From Burkholderia anthina (lineage in GTDB: Bacteria; Pseudomonadota; Gammaproteobacteria; Burkholderiales; Burkholderiaceae): a stretch of DNA of 64,000 nt. Location of the stretch: the NCBI RefSeq assembly GCF_001547525.1, contig NZ_LNJP01000003.1:186001-250000 (forward strand). Direction: 5' to 3'. The translations under genes were made by a program, and so were the position numbers. Shown piece by piece: positions 17,751-27,390 of the stretch; the stretch's first letter is position 1, and each line of letters begins with the position of its first letter. The notes beneath the pieces are model-generated. The model had not been told where the DNA came from. It made no database searches and saw nothing but the letters and a program-made list of their open reading frames with translations.

Positions 17751-17832
17751 CATGAGCCGTCCGAAGTGGGGAAAGGAGCATAGCTTCCTCCGTCGCGCGT
17801 CCGTCCGCTTGTGGCTTTTCGATGAGGACGAC

Positions 17833-17895
17833 GACGAAATCGGCATAGTGCAACGCGCCCCCGGCGCCCCTGCCGGCCGCTGTGCCGATTTCGTC
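17833..17895. promoter_or_regulatory. paired inverted 13-bp sites in the divergent hydroxyproline promoter
   Basis: GACGAAATCGGCA (17833-17845) and its exact complement TGCCGATTTCGTC (17883-17895) lie 37 bases apart between the divergent operons. Outside the 13 bases the match continues as CATAG/CACAG, giving 15 of 16. Two identical sites in opposite orientation, one facing each arm, look like a shared operator pair for a pathway regulator that is not encoded in the window. Confidence 0.65.
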
Positions 17896-18001
17896 ATTTT
17901 GCTCCGCGATACGACTCAAGCGTGATGGGCGTTTGCACGGCGATACTGGTTGCCACACCGACACCTGTCGGCCGACCGATACGAACACGTAGGAGATTTC
18001 A

Positions 18002-18922
18002 GTGAGCCGAAATGCCATTCAGTGGACCGGGGTTTTCCCGGCCGTCAGCACCCAGTTCAAGCCGGACTTTTCCCTCGACATCGACGCCACGCACCGCGTG
18101 GTCAAGAACCTGGTGAACGACGGGGTGTCGGGCCTCGTGGTCTGCGGCACGGTCGGCGAAAACACGTCGCTGTCGACGAGCGAGAAGCTCCAGGTGATCG
18201 AAGCCGCACGCGACGCGGCCGGCGGCAAGGTTCCCGTGATCGCCGGCATCGCCGAATTCACGACCGAATTCGCGCGCAACACGGTGCGCGAAGCGCAGCG
18301 CGTCGGCGTCGACGGCGTGATGGTGATGCCCGCGCTCGTCTACTCGGCAAAACCGCACGAAACCGCCGCGCACTTTCGCGCGGTTGCGACGAGCACCGAC
18401 CTGCCGGTGATGGTCTACAACAACCCGCCGATCTACAAGAACGACGTGACGCCCGACGTGCTGATCGCGCTGCAGGATTGCGAGAACATCGTCTGCTTCA
18501 AGGATTCGTCGGGCGATACGCGCCGCTTCATCGACCTGCGCAACGCGGTCGGCGATCGCTTCGTGCTGTTCGCGGGCCTCGACGACGTCGTGGTCGAGAG
18601 CATCGCGGTCGGCGCCGAAGGCTGGGTGTCGGGCATGTCGAACGCATTTCCGAAGGAAGGCGAGACGCTGTTCCGCCTCGCGAAGCAGAAGCGCTTCGAC
18701 GAAGCGCTCGCGCTGTATCGCTGGTTCATGCCGCTGCTGCACCTCGACGCACGCCCGGACCTCGTGCAGTGCATCAAGCTGTGCGAAGAACTGGTCGGCC
18801 GCGGCAGCGCGATCACGCGTCCGCCGCGCCTCGCGCTGCAAGGCGACACGCTCGCGGAAGTGAAGGCGATCGTCGCGAAGGCGCTGGAAACGCGCCCGGT
18901 GCTGCCCGACGTCGGTCTCTGA
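18002..18922 (+). CDS. pyrroline-4-hydroxy-2-carboxylate deaminase (DapA/NAL family)
   Basis: A 306-residue class I aldolase-fold enzyme. Lys167 in CFKDSSGD is the Schiff-base lysine and Tyr139 in VYNNPP the partner tyrosine. In hydroxyproline loci this family member deaminates and dehydrates pyrroline-4-hydroxy-2-carboxylate to 2-oxoglutarate semialdehyde, and both the maker of its substrate and the user of its product are encoded next to it. The GTG start follows AGGAGA at 17991. Synthesis of dihydrodipicolinate is unlikely given the context. Confidence 0.88.
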   Translation: MSRNAIQWTGVFPAVSTQFKPDFSLDIDATHRVVKNLVNDGVSGLVVCGTVGENTSLSTSEKLQVIEAARDAAGGKVPVIAGIAEFTTEFARNTVREAQRVGVDGVMVMPALVYSAKPHETAAHFRAVATSTDLPVMVYNNPPIYKNDVTPDVLIALQDCENIVCFKDSSGDTRRFIDLRNAVGDRFVLFAGLDDVVVESIAVGAEGWVSGMSNAFPKEGETLFRLAKQKRFDEALALYRWFMPLLHLDARPDLVQCIKLCEELVGRGSAITRPPRLALQGDTLAEVKAIVAKALETRPVLPDVGL

Positions 18923-19156
18923 TCGACGCCCCCGGCGGCGGCGCGCGGGCTTGCCCCGCTACGCGCCGCCGTCCCCGGTCCGGCATGGCCTGCGGGCCGT
19001 TCACGCCAACCCCGGCGTCGCGCCGCGCGTGAACGGGCCGCGGCCCGCCCCGGTCGTTCGAACCGGGCGACGCCGGCCTGCAGGCGAGCGCCACTGCTCC
19101 GTCGGAGCGCGGCGCACATCGAGCCTGTGCCGATATTCCCTCCAGGAGACAAGCCC

Positions 19157-20782
19157 ATGCCAGGCCAAGGCAACGCACACCCGTCCGTCCCGCTTTCCCG
19201 TTCCGCGCACCCCGACGCGGGTCACGGCAAGTTCAAGAAACAGCTGTCGCTGACCGATCTCACGTTCATCGGTCTCGGCGCCATTTTCGGTTCGGGGTGG
19301 CTGTTCGCCGCGAGTCACGTATCGACGATCGCGGGCCCGGCCGGTATCTTCTCGTGGCTGCTCGGCGGCTTCGCGGTGCTGCTGCTCGGCATCGTCTACT
19401 GCGAACTCGGCGCCGCGCTGCCGCGCGCGGGCGGCGTGGTGCGCTACCCGGTGTTCTCGCACGGCCCGCTGCTCGGCTACCTGATGGGCTTCATCACGCT
19501 GATCGCGTTCTCGAGCCTGATCGCGATCGAAGTGGTCGCCGCGCGCCAGTACGCGGCCGCGTGGTTTCCGGGCCTGACGATCGAAGGATCGAGCGACCCG
19601 ACCACCCTCGGCTGGCTCGTGCAGGCCGCGCTGCTCTGCTTCTTCTTTTACCTGAACTATTCGAGCGTGAAGACGTTCGCGAAGGCGAACAACATTATCA
19701 GCGTCTTCAAGTTCATCGTGCCGCTTGCGGTGATCGGCGTGCTGTTCACGTTCTTCAAGCCCGCGAACCTGACCGTGCACGGCTTCGCGCCGTTCGGCAT
19801 GCCGGGCATCGAGATGGCCGTGTCCGCGGGCGGCATCATCTTCGCGTATCTCGGGCTCACGCCGATCGTCTCGGTCGCGAGCGAGGTGCGCAATCCGCAG
19901 CGCACGATCCCGATCGCGCTGATCCTGTCGATCCTGCTGTCGACGCTGATCTACGTGCTGCTGCAGCTCGCGTTCATCGGCAGCATCCCGACGGCCATGC
20001 TCGCCGCCGGCTGGCACGACGTGAGCAAGGCGTTCTCGCTGCCGTACCGCGACATCGCCCTTGCACTCGGCGTCGGCTGGCTCGCGGTGATGGTCGTCGC
20101 CGACGCGATGATCTCGCCGAGCGGCTGCGGCAACATCTACATGAACGCGACGCCGCGCGTAGTCTACGGCTGGGCGAAAACGGGCACGTTCTTCAAGGTG
20201 TTCACGCGCGTCGACGAAGCGTCGGGCATCCCGCGCGCGGGCCTGTGGCTCACGTTCGGCCTCGCGATCTTCTGGACGCTGCCGTTTCCGTCGTGGGAAG
20301 CGCTGATCAACATCGTGTCGGCCGCGCTGGTGTTGAGCTATGCGGTCGCGCCCGTGTCGGTCGCCGCGCTGCGCCGCACCGCGCCCGACCTGCCGCGGCC
20401 GTTCCGCGCCAGCGCGTTCGGCGTCACCGGCCCCGCGTCGTTCGTGATCGCCGCGCTGATCGTCTACTGGTCGGGCTGGAGCACCGTGTCGTGGCTGCTC
20501 GGGCTGCAGATCGTGATGTTCGTCATCTATCTCGCGTGCCGCCGCTGGGTGCCGACCGCGCAGCTGAGCCTCGCCGAACAGGTGCGTTCGTCCGCGTGGC
20601 TGATCGCGTTCTATGCAGCGATGATCGTGCTGTCGTATCTCGGCGGCTTCGGCGGCACGGGCCGGCTCGCGCATCCGTACGACACGGTCGTCGTCGCGGC
20701 CGTCGCACTCGTCATCTACTACTGGGGCGCAAACACCGGCGTGCGCGCCGACAAGCTGCAACTCGACGACGACGAGGACTGA
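19157..20782 (+). CDS. APC-family amino acid permease
   Basis: A 541-residue permease with about 12-14 hydrophobic helices. The first helix carries [13 protein letters not shown], the unwound-helix glycine motif that binds the amino-acid backbone in the APC superfamily. CAGGAGA precedes the ATG. It lies between the deaminase and the semialdehyde dehydrogenase genes, so hydroxyproline (or proline) uptake is the natural assignment. The C-terminus ends in an acidic tail (LDDDED). Confidence 0.88.
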   Translation: MPGQGNAHPSVPLSRSAHPDAGHGKFKKQLSLTDLTFIGLGAIFGSGWLFAASHVSTIAGPAGIFSWLLGGFAVLLLGIVYCELGAALPRAGGVVRYPVFSHGPLLGYLMGFITLIAFSSLIAIEVVAARQYAAAWFPGLTIEGSSDPTTLGWLVQAALLCFFFYLNYSSVKTFAKANNIISVFKFIVPLAVIGVLFTFFKPANLTVHGFAPFGMPGIEMAVSAGGIIFAYLGLTPIVSVASEVRNPQRTIPIALILSILLSTLIYVLLQLAFIGSIPTAMLAAGWHDVSKAFSLPYRDIALALGVGWLAVMVVADAMISPSGCGNIYMNATPRVVYGWAKTGTFFKVFTRVDEASGIPRAGLWLTFGLAIFWTLPFPSWEALINIVSAALVLSYAVAPVSVAALRRTAPDLPRPFRASAFGVTGPASFVIAALIVYWSGWSTVSWLLGLQIVMFVIYLACRRWVPTAQLSLAEQVRSSAWLIAFYAAMIVLSYLGGFGGTGRLAHPYDTVVVAAVALVIYYWGANTGVRADKLQLDDDED

Positions 20783-20821
20783 CGCGCCCGCGCCCTTTTT
20801 CAGCCCTTTTCCCCTTCCAAC

Positions 20822-20853
20822 GGCCGGGCGCAGTACGCCCGGCCCTGCCTTTT
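20822..20853 (+). terminator. hairpin between permease and aldehyde dehydrogenase genes
   Basis: GGCCGGGCG and CGCCCGGCC form a perfect 9-bp stem around CAGTA, followed by CTGCCTTTTCC. It lies 40 bases after the permease stop and 13 bases before the next gene's Shine-Dalgarno. It may attenuate expression into the dehydrogenase gene, or protect the upstream mRNA. Confidence 0.6.
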
Positions 20854-20865
20854 CCGAGGAAAACC

Positions 20866-22458
20866 ATGCAACTCACAGGTCAGCTCCTGATCGGCCCGTC
20901 GACCGTCACCGGACAGAACGGCACCCTCCACGCGCTCGCCGCCGCCACCGGCGAACCGCTCGAACCGGCGTTCGGCGGCGCGAGCCTGCACGACCTCGAA
21001 ACGGCGTGCGCGCTCGCCGACGACGCGTTCGACACCTATCGCGAAACGTCGCCCGACGCGCGCGCCGCGTTCCTCGACGCGATCGGCCGCCACATCATGG
21101 CGCTCGGCGACGACCTGATCGAGCGCTGCGTCGTCGAAACGGGGCTGCCGCGCGCACGCATCGAAGGCGAACGCGGCCGCACGGTCGGGCAGCTCGCGCT
21201 GTTCGCGTCGCTCGTCCGGGACGGCGGCTTTCTCGACGCGCGGATCGATCCGGCGCGTCCCGAGCGCAAGCCGCTGCCGCGCGTCGACCTGCGCCTGCGC
21301 AACGTCGCGCTCGGGCCCGTCGCCGTGTTCGGTGCGTCGAACTTCCCGCTCGCGTTCTCGGTGGCCGGCGGCGACACGGCGTCGGCGCTCGCGGCCGGCT
21401 GCCCGGTGATCGTCAAGGCGCATTCCGCGCATCCGGGCACGTCGGAACTCGTCGGCCGCGCGATCCAGCAGGCCGTGCGCGAATGCGGGATGCCGGCCGG
21501 CGTGTTCTCACTGCTGTTCGACGCATCGCGCGAGATCGGTCAGGCGCTCGTCGCCGATCCGCGCATCAAGGCGGTCGGCTTCACCGGCTCGCGCCGCGGC
21601 GGCGTCGCGCTGATGCATATCGCGGCCGCGCGAGCCGAGCCGATTCCCGTCTATGCGGAAATGAGCTCGATCAATCCCGTGCTGCTGTGTCCCGCCGCGC
21701 TCGACGCCCGTCACGACACCATCGCAGCGCAGTTCGTCGCGTCGCTCACGCTCGGCGCCGGCCAGTTCTGCACGAATCCAGGCCTCGTCCTCGCGGTGGA
21801 CGGCCCCGCGCTGCGCGCATTCGAAGCAGCGGCGGCCGATGCCGTGCGTGCCGTCGCCGCGCAGACGATGCTGACACCGGCCATCCACGCGAGCTACGCG
21901 CAAGGCGTCGCGGCGCTGCGCGATCACGATGCGGTCGAGCTGCTGGCCGAAGGTGCGGAAGGCGGCCGTCACCAGGCGCGCGCGACGCTGTTCGCGACGT
22001 CGGCCGATGCGTTCGTCGCGCACCCCGAATTGCGCGACGAAGTGTTCGGCCCCGCATCGCTGATCGTGCGCTGCCCGGATGACGACACGCTCCATCGCGT
22101 GCTGAAGTCGCTCGAAGGTCAGTTGACGATCGCCGCGCATCTCGCCGACGGCGACGGCGCGTTGTTCGCCGCGCTGCGCCCGACGCTCGAACGCAAGGCC
22201 GGCCGCATTCTCGTCAACGGTTTCGGCACGGGCGTCGAGGTCGGCCACGCAATGGTGCACGGCGGCCCGTTCCCGGCGACGTCCGACACGCGCACGACGT
22301 CCGTCGGCGCACGCGCGATCGAGCGCTTCCTGCGCCCCGTGTCGTACCAGGACGTGCCGGACGCGTTGCTGCCGGACGCGATTCGCAGCGGCAATCCGCT
22401 GCACGTGCCGCAACGCATCGATGGCGTGCCTGCCCCGCGCGAGGTGAACCATGTCTGA
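20866..22458 (+). CDS. 2-oxoglutarate semialdehyde (2,5-dioxovalerate) dehydrogenase
   Basis: A 530-residue NAD(P)-dependent aldehyde dehydrogenase. Cys302 in [10 protein letters not shown] is the nucleophile and Glu265 in YAEMSS the general base. The length and the AEMSSINPV variant of the Glu motif fit the type III semialdehyde dehydrogenases of hydroxyproline and sugar-acid catabolism. It oxidises 2-oxoglutarate semialdehyde to 2-oxoglutarate, the last step to the TCA cycle. AGGA precedes the ATG, and the gene overlaps the next by eight bases. Confidence 0.88.
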   Translation: MQLTGQLLIGPSTVTGQNGTLHALAAATGEPLEPAFGGASLHDLETACALADDAFDTYRETSPDARAAFLDAIGRHIMALGDDLIERCVVETGLPRARIEGERGRTVGQLALFASLVRDGGFLDARIDPARPERKPLPRVDLRLRNVALGPVAVFGASNFPLAFSVAGGDTASALAAGCPVIVKAHSAHPGTSELVGRAIQQAVRECGMPAGVFSLLFDASREIGQALVADPRIKAVGFTGSRRGGVALMHIAAARAEPIPVYAEMSSINPVLLCPAALDARHDTIAAQFVASLTLGAGQFCTNPGLVLAVDGPALRAFEAAAADAVRAVAAQTMLTPAIHASYAQGVAALRDHDAVELLAEGAEGGRHQARATLFATSADAFVAHPELRDEVFGPASLIVRCPDDDTLHRVLKSLEGQLTIAAHLADGDGALFAALRPTLERKAGRILVNGFGTGVEVGHAMVHGGPFPATSDTRTTSVGARAIERFLRPVSYQDVPDALLPDAIRSGNPLHVPQRIDGVPAPREVNHV

Positions 22459-23473
22459 GCGCGCAACCGAAGTCGTCCTGTCGCTCGATGAAGTGCGCGC
22501 ACTCGCGCTGCGCGTGCTGACGCACAACGGGATGTCCGACGCGCATGCGCACGCCATCGCCAACGTGATCACGCAGGGCCAGCGCGACGAGTGCCATTCG
22601 CACGGCGTGTACCGGCTGCTCGTCTGCGTGCGCTCGCTGAAGAAAGGCAAGGTCGATCCGCAAGCCGTGCCGACGCTGCGCCGGCTGTCGTCGTCGATCG
22701 TCGCGGTCGACGCGCATCGCGGCTTCTCGCTGCTGAGCTTCGAGACCGGGCTGCCCGTCCTCGTCGAGATGGCGGAGCAGCACGGGATCGCCGCGATGGC
22801 GATCAACCATTGCTACCACTTCTCCGCGCTGTGGCCCGAGGTCGAGGCGATCGCCGCCGAAGGGCTGGTCGGCATCGCGATGAATCCCAGCCATAGCTGG
22901 GTCGCGCCGGAAGGCGGCCGCGAACCGGTGTTCGGCACCAACCCGATCGCGTTCGCGTGGCCGCGCCCGGGCGGCGAGCCGTTCGTGTTCGATTTCGCGA
23001 CGAGCGCGATCGCGCGCGGCGACATCGAGCTGCACGCGAAACAGGGCAAGACGATTCCGCCGCACTGGGCGATCGACGCCGACGGCCAGCCGACCACCGA
23101 CCCGAAAGCCGCGCTGCAGGGCGCGATGCGCACGTTCGGCGGGCACAAGGGCTCGGCGCTCGCGGCGATGGTCGAACTGCTCGGCGGCGCGCTGATCGGC
23201 GACATGACGAGCCGGGAATCGATGGATTTCGACGAAGGCGTCGGCGCGACGCCTTGCCACGGCGAGCTCGTGATCGCGTTCGACCCGAAGGTGTTTCTCG
23301 GCGACGATCTCGACGCGGGGCTCGCGCGCGGCGAACGGATGTTCGAATCGATCGTCGCGCAAGGCGCGCGACTGCCGTCGCAACGGCGCTTCGACGCCCG
23401 CGCGCGCAGCATCGCGAACGGCGTGCGAATTCCGAAGGCGCTGTACGACGAGATCCTGACGCTGCTCGATTGA
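22451..23473 (+). CDS. Ldh-family imine reductase (pyrroline-2-carboxylate reductase type)
   Basis: A 340-residue NAD(P)H-dependent oxidoreductase of the malate/L-lactate dehydrogenase type 2 (DpkA/YlbC) family. The family's active-site motif is present as CHSHGVYR, with His49 and His51. TNPIAFAWP (about 158-166) and [11 protein letters not shown] (about 178-188) are its nucleotide-site motifs. In hydroxyproline loci such enzymes reduce pyrroline-2-carboxylate, formed from trans-3-hydroxyproline or as a side product, to L-proline. Overlap with the semialdehyde dehydrogenase gene places it in the same operon. Confidence 0.82.
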   Translation: MSERATEVVLSLDEVRALALRVLTHNGMSDAHAHAIANVITQGQRDECHSHGVYRLLVCVRSLKKGKVDPQAVPTLRRLSSSIVAVDAHRGFSLLSFETGLPVLVEMAEQHGIAAMAINHCYHFSALWPEVEAIAAEGLVGIAMNPSHSWVAPEGGREPVFGTNPIAFAWPRPGGEPFVFDFATSAIARGDIELHAKQGKTIPPHWAIDADGQPTTDPKAALQGAMRTFGGHKGSALAAMVELLGGALIGDMTSRESMDFDEGVGATPCHGELVIAFDPKVFLGDDLDAGLARGERMFESIVAQGARLPSQRRFDARARSIANGVRIPKALYDEILTLLD

Positions 23474-23767
23474 CGCGCGATCGAGCCGCACGGCGCGGCT
23501 TCACCATCGGCAGAACGGGCGGTGAAGCCGCGCGCCGGTTGCGCCGGCAATGACCCGCGTCGGGCTGCGTGCCGGCGCGCCGGGTGAGCATGGCCGCTGT
23601 CCGGCGCGCCGCTCGCCCGCTCCCGCCGGCGCCACGGGCCCGGCGGCTGTGGGATAATCGCGAAGTTTGCCCAGGGCGCAGCTCAAGAGGTTGTTCGCAC
23701 GGGCGCGAGAGAGGCCTTTATTCCCGAGCCTCCACCCTTTTCCCGCGATATTTCTTCAGCTTTCACC
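23474..23767 (+). other. intergenic region with 13-bp hairpin, before ilvD
   Basis: No gene. GCGCGGCTTCACC (23493-23505) and GGTGAAGCCGCGC (23521-23533) form a perfect 13-bp stem with a 15-base loop, 20 bases after the reductase stop, and probably end the hydroxyproline operon although no T-run follows. A GATAAT element at about 23653 may be part of the ilvD promoter. Confidence 0.6.
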
Positions 23768-25627
23768 ATGCCCACTTACCGTTCCAAAACCTCCACCGCC
23801 GGCCGCAACATGGCAGGTGCGCGCTCGCTGTGGCGTGCCACCGGCATGAAAGACGACGATTTCTCGAAACCGATCATCGCGGTCGTCAACTCGTTCACCC
23901 AGTTCGTGCCCGGGCACGTGCACCTGAAGGATCTCGGCCAGCTCGTCGCGCGCGAGATCGAAGCCGCGGGCGGCGTCGCGAAGGAATTCAACACGATCGC
24001 GGTCGACGACGGCATCGCGATGGGCCACGACGGCATGCTGTACTCGCTGCCGAGCCGCGACATCATCGCCGACTCGGTCGAATACATGGTGAACGCGCAC
24101 TGCGCGGACGCGATGGTGTGCATCTCGAACTGCGACAAGATCACGCCGGGGATGCTGATGGCCGCGATGCGCCTGAACATTCCGGTGATCTTCGTGTCCG
24201 GCGGGCCGATGGAAGCCGGCAAGACGCGCCTCGCGAACCCGGTCACCAAAGCCATCGAACTGAAGAAGCTCGACCTCGTCGACGCGATGGTGATCGCGGC
24301 CGACCAGTCGTATTCGGATGCCGACGTCGCCGAAGTCGAACGCTCGGCGTGCCCGACCTGCGGCTCGTGCTCGGGCATGTTCACCGCGAACTCGATGAAC
24401 TGCCTGACCGAAGCGCTCGGCCTGTCGCTGCCCGGCAACGGCACGGTCGTCGCCACGCACGCCGATCGCGAACAGCTGTTCAAGCGCGCCGGCCGCCGCA
24501 TCGTCGAACTGACGCGCCAGCACTACGAGCAGGACGAAGAACGCGTGCTGCCGCGCTCGGTCGGCTTCAAGGCGTTCGAGAACGCGATGACGCTCGACAT
24601 CGCGATGGGCGGCTCGACCAACACGATCCTGCACCTGCTCGCGATCGCGCAGGAAGCCGGCATCGACTTCACGATGAAGGACATCGACCGCCTGTCGCGC
24701 ACCGTGCCGCAGCTGTGCAAGGTCGCGCCGAACACGAACAAGTACCACATCGAGGACGTGCACCGCGCAGGCGGCATCATGGCGATCCTCGGCGAGCTCG
24801 AGCGCGCCGGCAAGCTGCACACCGACGTGCCGACCGTCCACGCGCCGACGCTGAAGGACGCGCTCGACCAGTGGGACATCGTGCGCACGCAGGACGAAGC
24901 GGTCCGCACGTTCTACCTGGCCGGCCCGGCCGGCATTCCGACGCAGGTCGCGTTCAGCCAAAACACGCGCTGGCCGAGCCTCGACCTCGACCGCGCCGAA
25001 GGCTGCATCCGCTCGTACGAGCATGCGTTCTCGAAGGAAGGCGGCCTCGCCGTGCTAACCGGCAACATCGCGCTCGACGGCTGCGTGGTGAAGACGGCCG
25101 GCGTCGACGAGAGCATCCTCGTGTTCGAAGGCTCCGCTCACGTGACCGAATCGCAGGACGAAGCGGTCGAGAACATCCTGAACGACAAGGTCAAGGCCGG
25201 CGACGTCGTGATCGTGCGCTACGAAGGCCCGAAGGGCGGCCCGGGCATGCAGGAAATGCTCTACCCGACCAGCTACATCAAGTCGAAGGGCCTCGGCAAG
25301 GCATGCGCGCTGCTGACGGACGGCCGTTTCTCGGGCGGTACGTCGGGCCTGTCGATCGGCCACTGCTCGCCGGAAGCGGCAGCGGGCGGCGCGATCGGCC
25401 TCGTGCGCGACGGCGACCGCATCCGCATCGACATTCCGAACCGCACGATCGACGTGCTGGTGTCGGACGAGGAACTGGCGCGTCGCCGCGAGGAGCAGAA
25501 CGCGAAGGGCTGGAAGCCCGCCCAGCCGCGTCCGCGCAAGGTGTCCGCGGCGCTGAAGGCATACGCGAAGCTGGTGATGTCGGCCGACAAGGGTGCGGTG
25601 CGCGACCTGTCCCTGCTCGACGACTGA
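23768..25627 (+). CDS. ilvD: dihydroxy-acid dehydratase
   Basis: A 619-residue iron-sulphur dehydratase of branched-chain amino acid synthesis; it makes 2-oxoisovalerate and 2-oxo-3-methylvalerate. Cluster-binding cysteines are visible in CISNCDK (Cys118, Cys122) and CPTCGSCSG (Cys195), at the same positions as in E. coli IlvD (616 residues). The single gene stands alone between a hairpin and a strong terminator. It is not linked to ilvBNC here. Confidence 0.96.
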   Translation: MPTYRSKTSTAGRNMAGARSLWRATGMKDDDFSKPIIAVVNSFTQFVPGHVHLKDLGQLVAREIEAAGGVAKEFNTIAVDDGIAMGHDGMLYSLPSRDIIADSVEYMVNAHCADAMVCISNCDKITPGMLMAAMRLNIPVIFVSGGPMEAGKTRLANPVTKAIELKKLDLVDAMVIAADQSYSDADVAEVERSACPTCGSCSGMFTANSMNCLTEALGLSLPGNGTVVATHADREQLFKRAGRRIVELTRQHYEQDEERVLPRSVGFKAFENAMTLDIAMGGSTNTILHLLAIAQEAGIDFTMKDIDRLSRTVPQLCKVAPNTNKYHIEDVHRAGGIMAILGELERAGKLHTDVPTVHAPTLKDALDQWDIVRTQDEAVRTFYLAGPAGIPTQVAFSQNTRWPSLDLDRAEGCIRSYEHAFSKEGGLAVLTGNIALDGCVVKTAGVDESILVFEGSAHVTESQDEAVENILNDKVKAGDVVIVRYEGPKGGPGMQEMLYPTSYIKSKGLGKACALLTDGRFSGGTSGLSIGHCSPEAAAGGAIGLVRDGDRIRIDIPNRTIDVLVSDEELARRREEQNAKGWKPAQPRPRKVSAALKAYAKLVMSADKGAVRDLSLLDD

Positions 25628-25684
25628 TACGGCGCGCTACAGGCGGCGGGTAGCGGCTTGCCCGCTTCCCGTTCGCCCGATCCG

Positions 25685-25711
25685 AAAGCCGCTCTTCGGA
25701 GCGGCTTTTTT
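25685..25711 (+). terminator. rho-independent terminator of ilvD
   Basis: AAGCCGCTC-TTCG-GAGCGGCTT stem with a stable TTCG tetraloop and a run of seven T, 58 bases after the ilvD stop. This is the clearest intrinsic terminator in the window. Confidence 0.93.
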
Positions 25712-25748
25712 TCGTCCGGTGTCCGGAGAAGCCGCGGCACCGGCGCCC

Positions 25749-26618
25749 TCAGTGACGGAATTCGTCAGGGCCACCGCCTGCGCCGCGATTACCGCCGCCG
25801 CCCTGCCGCACCGGCGGCGGCATCATGTGGCCCTCGCCGCCCGGCGTGGGCGATGACGGGCGCGGCACGGCCGGCGGCGGGCTGGCCGGACGTGCATTAC
25901 CCACCCCACCCGGCATCGGGGTCGGCGCTGGCGGGCTGGCCGGACGCGCATTACCCGCCCAACCCGGCATCGGGGTCGTCGCTGGCGGGCTGGCCGGACG
26001 CGCATTACCCCCTCCACCCGGCATCGGTGTCGGTGCAGGAGCAGGCGCAGCCGGTGGCGGCACGCGGTTCGCGCCGTTCCAGCCGCCGCGCGTGGCCGAT
26101 GGCCGCGTGTCATGCACGGGCGGCGGGCCGGCCGGCGCGACCTGCATCGGTGCGCCCGGCCGCGGCCGCCCTTGCCCCGGCGGCATGCCGCCGGGGCCGA
26201 GCCGCGGCTCCGCACGGCGCGCCCAGCGATCGCGGTCGGGATACCACGGGCGGTGCCGGTAATAGCGGTCCCAGTACGCGCCGATCGCGAATCCGGTCAC
26301 CGGCACACCAATGATCGCGCCGTACTCGAGCAGCGGCACATAGTTGCCCTGGTACGGATAGTCGAGCAACTGCGCATCGATCCAGCCGCGCACGCCCGGC
26401 AGCGCGACGTCGCACCATGTGTAGTCGCTCAGGCAGCCGAATACGTCCAGCGCGGTGCCGGGCGGAATCTGCGCGACCACCGGGTAATCGGGCGCCGGCC
26501 CCGCAAACAGCTCGGCCGGCGAATTCGTGTAAGCGCTGCTCTGCGCATCGGCGACGCCCGGCACGGCCGCGAGGCCGGCCAGGACGACGCACAGACTTCG
26601 GACAATCGTGTTCATCAT
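25749..26618 (-). CDS. secreted SH3-like domain protein with proline-rich repeats
   Basis: A 289-residue exported protein. The signal peptide ends near VADA (about residue 26). Residues 30-90 form a bacterial SH3-like domain (ELFAGPAPDYPVVAQIPPGT, then WCDVALPGVRGWI), a fold that usually binds cell-wall peptides. The C-terminal half is low-complexity Pro/Gly/Ala with three 18-residue repeats and is probably disordered. GGAGAG precedes two adjacent ATGs (26618, 26615). It ends convergently to ilvD and follows the small lipoprotein gene by 34 bases, so both may form one envelope operon. Confidence 0.82.
   Translation of the reverse strand: MMNTIVRSLCVVLAGLAAVPGVADAQSSAYTNSPAELFAGPAPDYPVVAQIPPGTALDVFGCLSDYTWCDVALPGVRGWIDAQLLDYPYQGNYVPLLEYGAIIGVPVTGFAIGAYWDRYYRHRPWYPDRDRWARRAEPRLGPGGMPPGQGRPRPGAPMQVAPAGPPPVHDTRPSATRGGWNGANRVPPPAAPAPAPTPMPGGGGNARPASPPATTPMPGWAGNARPASPPAPTPMPGGVGNARPASPPPAVPRPSSPTPGGEGHMMPPPVRQGGGGNRGAGGGPDEFRH
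25877..26038. repeat. three tandem 54-bp repeats inside the SH3-protein gene
   Basis: A unit beginning GCGGGCTGGCCGGACG recurs at 25877, 25931 and 25985, exactly 54 bases apart, with few changes between copies. It encodes NARPASPPA-x-TPMPG-type 18-residue repeats. The period keeps the reading frame, so copy number can change without breaking the protein. Confidence 0.85.
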
Positions 26619-26651
26619 GATGCTCTCCCGCGCCGCGCCGCCGCGCGCCCG

Positions 26652-27092
26652 TCAGTGCCGATGGCCGCCGCCCCAATGGCCCCCGCCCCCATGGCCGCCA
26701 CCCCAATGCCCGCCACCCCACGGACGATGCCAGTACCCGTCGCGCCCGCCCCAGTATCCGCCGCCGCCCCAGCGGCCCCAGAAGCCGATCGTCACGGGCG
26801 GCCCGTACCAGCCTGAGTAGTACGCCGGGTAGTAATACGGATACGGCGCCGGCACGTAGGCCGGGGCGACATACACGGGCACCGCCGTGCCGGCGTCGAC
26901 CTGCGCTTGCGGCACGGTCGACTGGGCCGGACCGGGCGTGGCCGGTGCGGCCGGAATCTCGCGCTGCGTCACCGTGGCGGGCACGGGTGCGTAATAAGGT
27001 GCATAGCCGTACGGGCTCGTGTAGTAGCAGCCGCCAAGCATCAGTGCGGCCAGCGCGACGACGGCCGGCCTCGCGGCGGGAATCGGGTTCAT
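26652..27092 (-). CDS. small lipoprotein, Gly/His/Trp/Tyr-rich
   Basis: A 146-residue protein with a lipoprotein signal ending LGGC (Cys22). The middle is Tyr/Pro-rich (PYPYYYPAYY) and the last 40 residues repeat GGGHWGGG-like units rich in Gly, His and Trp. Such tails may bind metal ions or polysaccharide, but no function is established. It sits directly upstream of the SH3-like protein on the same strand. Confidence 0.75.
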   Translation of the reverse strand: MNPIPAARPAVVALAALMLGGCYYTSPYGYAPYYAPVPATVTQREIPAAPATPGPAQSTVPQAQVDAGTAVPVYVAPAYVPAPYPYYYPAYYSGWYGPPVTIGFWGRWGGGGYWGGRDGYWHRPWGGGHWGGGHGGGGHWGGGHRH

Positions 27093-27390
27093 CTCGTGCT
27101 CCGGCAGAATCCGTGCGCCACCGCCAGGCGGCGCGCGTGACTCTAGCTTACGTCCCCTGCGGATTTCCGCGCGTATGATCGGTTACTTTTTGTTTCCTGC
27201 TCCGGCGCGCCGCGCGGGCACGCCGCGTGCTGGCCCGTCCGCAGCGCCGGCGTTGAAGTTGGCGCAAATGCCCTCAACTTGAACGATGTCGGGCTGACCG
27301 GCGCGGACGGGCGTCCGCGATCCACCGGCAACCGCAAACCGGCGGGCTTCGGCCCGCCCAGACAGGAACGCGGCTCGCGCCGCCATCGAC

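Noticed and set aside
18019-18841. 280-codon minus-strand frame opposite the deaminase gene
   Set aside because: Shadow of a well-supported DapA-family gene; no start site or motif.
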